Of a stretch of 64,000 bases of DNA, positions 60,791 to 64,000 are shown in pieces. The DNA lies in NCBI GenBank assembly GCA_026168455.1, contig JANSJX010000055.1, positions 1 through 64,000 of the forward strand, written 5' to 3'. A model generated the notes under the pieces. The model did no database searches and was not told the DNA's origin. It worked only from the letters and a program-made list of their open reading frames with translations. The number at the start of each line of letters is the position of its first letter. Position 1 is the stretch's first letter. Origin of the DNA: Theocolax elegans. Lineage: Eukaryota; Arthropoda; Insecta; Hymenoptera; Cerocephalidae. The position numbers were made by a program, and so were the translations under genes.

Positions 60791-62422
60791 GGAAACTTAA
60801 GCTCATTTTAGCTACCTTAAGCTGAATGTTAGCTCCACTGCAATAAGAGCAGTGTCTCCAAGCTGTCTGCGGCTTGAAATGAGCTGAAACAAGGAAACTT
60901 AACCTCATTTTAGCTACCTTAAGCTGAAAGTTAGCTCCACTGCAATAAGAACAGTGTCTCCAAGCTATCTCCGGCTAGAAATGAGCTGAAACAAGGAAAC
61001 TTAAGCTCATTTTAGCTATCTTAAGCTGAAAGTTAGCTCCACTGCATTAAGAACAGTGTCTCCTAGCTGTCTGCGACTTGAAATGAGCTGAAACAAGGAA
61101 ACTTAAGCTCATTTTAGCTACCTCAAGCTGAACATTAGCTCCACTGCAATAAGAACAGTTTCTCCAAGCTGTCTGCGGCTTGAAATGAGCTGATACAAGG
61201 AAACTTAAGCTCATTTTAGCTACCTTAAGCTGAACATTAGCTCCACTGCAATAAGAACAGTGTCTCCAAGCTATCTCCGGCTAGAAATGAGCTGAAACAA
61301 GGAAACTTAAGCTCATTTTAGCTACCTTAAGCTGAAAGTTAGCTCCACTGCAATATGAATAGTGTCTCCAAGCTGTCTGCGGCTTGAAATGAGCTGAAAC
61401 AAGGAAACTTAAGCTCATTTTAGCTACCTTAAGCTGAAAGTTAGCGCCACTGCAATAAGAACAGTGTTTCCAAGCTATCTCCGGCTAGAAATGAGCTGAA
61501 ACAAGGAAACTTAAGCTCAATTAGCTTACCTTAAGCTGAAAGTGAGCTCCACTGCAATAAGCGCAGTGTCTCCAAGCTGTCTGCGGCTCGAAATGAGCTG
61601 AATCAAGGAAACTTAAGCTTATTTTAGCTACCTCAAGCTGAATGTTAGCTCCACTGCAATAAGAACAATGTCTCCAAGCTGACTGCGGCTTGAAATGAGC
61701 TGAAACATGGAAACTTAAGCTCATTTTAGCTACCTCAAGCTGAAAGTTAGCTCCACTGCAATAAGAGCAGTGTCTCCAAGCTGTCTGCGGCTTGAAATGA
61801 GCTAATACATGGAAACTTAAGCTCATTTTAGCTACCTCAAGCTGAAAGTTAGCTCCACTGCAGTAAGAACAGTGTCTCCAAGCTATTTCCAGCTAGAAAT
61901 GAGCTGAATTAAGGAAACTTAAGCTCATTTTAGCTACCTCAAGCTGAAAGTTAGCTCCACTGCAATAAGAGCAGTGTCTCCAAGCTATCTCTGGCTAGAA
62001 ATGAGCTGAATTAAGGAAACTTAAGCTCATTTTAGCTACCTCAAGCTGAAAGTTAGCTCCACTGCAATAAGAGCAGTGTCTCCAAGCTGTCTGCGGCTTG
62101 AAATGAGCTGAAACAAGGAAACTTAAGCTCATTTTAGCTATCTTAAGCTGAAAGTTAGCTCCACTGCATTAAGAACAGTGTCTCCTAGCTGTCTGCGACT
62201 TGAAATGAGCTAATACATGGAAACTTAAGCTCATTTTAGCTACCTCAAGCTGAACATTAGCTCCACTGCAATAAGAACAGTTTCTCCAAGCTGTCTGCGG
62301 CTTGAAATGAGCTGAAACAAGGAAACTTAAGCTCATTTTAGCTACCTCAAGCTGAAAGCTAGCTCCACTGCAATAAGCGCAGTGTCTCCAAGCTGTCTGC
62401 GGCTTGAAATGAGCTGAAACAA
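60791..62422. repeat. Monomer block of 16 units
   Basis: Exactly 1632 bp. It parallels the preceding 22-monomer block with one six-monomer unit absent. An odd monomer near 61518 reads CTCAATTAGCTTACC in place of CTCATTTTAGCTACC at the same length. Confidence 0.92.
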
Positions 62423-62681
62423 GCTGAAACAAGCTGAATAAGACTAAAAATATTTTCCCATTTGTCTAGCAGTGGAAGCTAGGGTCCTAAGCACGTAAGA
62501 TTTTTTTGACAGCAATCAGGTTATTAAATACCATAGATTAGAGACAATTATAAGATACCCGTCTATGTGTTGATATTTCTGATAACGGCAAGAAGCAAAA
62601 GTCTGGACTTTGACTGACTTCCTGTCATCGTTACAATTGCAACTGACATTATTGATTATCGGAAACGTTACCACACTAGCA
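62423..62681. repeat. Spacer 61, class A long (259 bp)
   Basis: Class A. Six monomers follow (62682-63293). Confidence 0.94.
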
Positions 62682-63293
62682 GGAAACTTAAGCTCATTTT
62701 AGCTACCTTAAGCTGAAAGTTAGCTCCACTGCAATAAGAACAGTGTCTCCAAGCTATCTCCGGCTAGAAATGAGCTGAAACAAGGAAACTTAAGCTCATT
62801 TTAGCTATCTTAAGCTGAAAGTTAGCTCCACTGCAATAAGAACAGTGTCTCCTAGCTGTCTGCGACTTGAAATGAGCTAATACATGGAAACTTAAGCTCA
62901 TTTTAGCTACATCAAGCTGAAAGCTAGCTCCACTGCAATAAGAGCAGTGTCTCCAAGCTGTCTGCGGCTTAAAATGAGCTGAAACAAGGAAACTTAAGCT
63001 CATTTTAGCTACCTTAAGCTGAAAGTTAGCTCCACTGCAATAAGCGCAGTGTCTCCAAGCTGTCTGCGGCTTGAAATGAGCTGAATCAAGGAAACTTAAG
63101 CTTATTTTAGCTACCTCAAGCTGAATGTTAGCTCCACTGCAATAAGAACAGTGTCTCCAAGCTGACTGCGGCTTGAAATGAGCTGAAACAATGAAACTTA
63201 AGCTCATTTTAGCTACCTCAAGCTGAAAATTAGCTCCACTGCAATAAGAACAGTGTCTCCAAGCTGACTGCGGCTGGAAATGAGCTGAAACAA

Positions 63294-63552
63294 GCTGAAA
63301 CAAGCTGAATAAGACTAAAAATATTTTCCCATTTGTAAAGCAGTGGAAGCTAGGGTCCTAAGCACGTAAGATTTTTTTGACAGCAATCAGGTTACTAAAT
63401 ACCATAGATTAGAGACAACTATAAGATACCCGTCTATGTGTTGATATTTCGGATGCCGGCAAGAAGCAAAAGTCTGGACTTTGACTGACTTGCTGTTTTC
63501 ATATCAATTGCAAATGACATTATTGATTTTGGGAAACGTTACAACACTAGCA
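63294..63552. repeat. Spacer 62, class B long (259 bp)
   Basis: Shares GTAAAGCAGTGG and GGTTACTAA with 54440. Two monomers follow (63553-63756). Confidence 0.94.
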
Positions 63553-63756
63553 GGAAACTTAAGCTCATTTTAGCTACCTTAAGCTGAATGTTAGCTCCAC
63601 TGCAATAAGAACAGTGTCTCCAAGCTGACTGCGGCTTGAAATGAGCTGAAACAAGGAAACTTAAGCTCATTTTAGCTACCTCAAGCTGAAAGTTAGCTCC
63701 ACTGCAATAAGCGCAGTGTCTCCAAGCTGTCTGCGGCTTGAAATGAGCTGAAACAA

Positions 63757-64000
63757 GCTGAAACAAGCTGAATAAGACTAAAAATATTTTCCCATTTGTC
63801 TAGCAGTGGAAGCTAGGGTCCTAAGCACGTAAGATTTTTTTGACAGCAATCAGGTTATTAAATACCATAGATTAGAGACAACTATAAGATACCCGTCTAT
63901 GTGTTGATATTTCGGATGCCGGCAAGAAGCAAAAGTCTGGACTTTGACTGACTTGCTGTTTTCATAACAATTGCAAATGACATTATTGATTTTGGGAAAC
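63757..64000. repeat. Spacer 63, class B long, cut by the window end
   Basis: 244 bp are visible, CATAAC subtype, ending inside GGGAAAC. With the previous spacer it repeats the arrangement at 57566-58287. Confidence 0.93.

Larger units (their letters stand above)
1..64000. repeat. Higher-order satellite array of 102-bp monomers with interspersed 224/259-bp spacers
   Basis: Every base belongs either to a 102-bp monomer or to a spacer. The monomer starts GGAAACTTAAGCTCATTTTA and ends GAGCTGAAACAA; a clean example is 2297-2398. Its variable sites are positions 51-62 (AATAAGAACAG, AATATGAATAG, AATAAGAGCAG, AATAAGCGCAG, AGTAAGAACAG, ATTAAGAACAG), 75-86 (TATCTCCGGCTA, TGTCTGCGGCTT, TGACTGCGGCTT/G, TGTCTGCGACTT, TAGCTCCAGCTA) and the last six bases (AAACAA, AATTAA, AAGCAA, AATCAA, or AATACAT/AAAACAT). 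Monomer blocks between spacers are nearly always exact multiples of 102 bp. Spacers start GCTGAAACAAGCTGAATAA and end CACTAGCA. No unique flanking DNA is visible, so both array ends lie outside the window. That this is a eukaryotic satellite is inferred from structure; the family is not one I recognise. Confidence 0.97.

Noticed and set aside
1..64000. CRISPR array (regular repeats with inserts between them)
   Set aside because: Repeats are 102 bp and tandem without unique inserts, and the longer spacers are themselves near-identical copies, not unique sequences. No cas-like gene is present.

Overview
The whole 64 kb window is one tandem satellite array. I find no protein-coding gene, RNA gene or intact mobile element. 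Two sequence types build it. (1) A 102-bp monomer (about 40% GC in the consensus; phase used here: position 1 = GGAAAC), present about 479 times and making up about 49 kb. (2) A longer linker (called spacer here), present 63 times and making up about 15 kb, always inserted at the same monomer boundary, after position 102 and before position 1. All copies lie in one orientation. A long, one-orientation, higher-order satellite of this kind points to a eukaryotic genome and to heterochromatin (centromeric, pericentromeric, subtelomeric or a B/sex-chromosome block). I do not recognise the family and the sequence alone does not name the species.

Spacers fall into classes. Five diagnostic sites separate class A (GACAATTAT / CTGATAACGG / CTTCCTGTCATCG / GATTATCGG / GTTACCACAC) from class B (GACAACTAT / CGGATGCCGG / CTTGCTGTTTTCA / GATTTTGGG / GTTACAACAC). 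Separately, each spacer either has (long, about 259 bp) or lacks (short, about 224 bp) a 35-bp AT-rich segment. I count 22 A-long, 11 B-long, 5 A-short, 15 B-short, 9 A/B hybrids (all short) and 1 truncated copy.

Layout. 1-7352: indel-rich monomer blocks of 19 and 29 units with long spacers. 7353-18758: A-short and A-long spacers with small blocks and a 2.2-kb repeated unit. 18759-38105: B-short and hybrid spacers alternating with blocks of 4 to 16 monomers, including a tandem duplication of 5.7-5.8 kb (24971-30675 and 30676-36473). 38106-42719: three tandem copies of a 1504-bp higher-order unit. 43760-44655: a scarred segment with a broken spacer. 45268-48885: two copies of an 1809-bp unit. 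48886-64000: longer blocks (up to 22 monomers) and a return of B-long spacers.

Because the monomer is 34 codons long, the minus strand shows repeated open stretches with a 34-residue period. I read these as a by-product of the repeat length, not as genes: about half the monomers carry an in-frame TAG, and the longest open stretch (281 codons) opens with TTG. The observations most worth checking are the helical spacing of AGCT along the monomer, the reassortment and hybrid spacers that record recombination, and the nested duplications.
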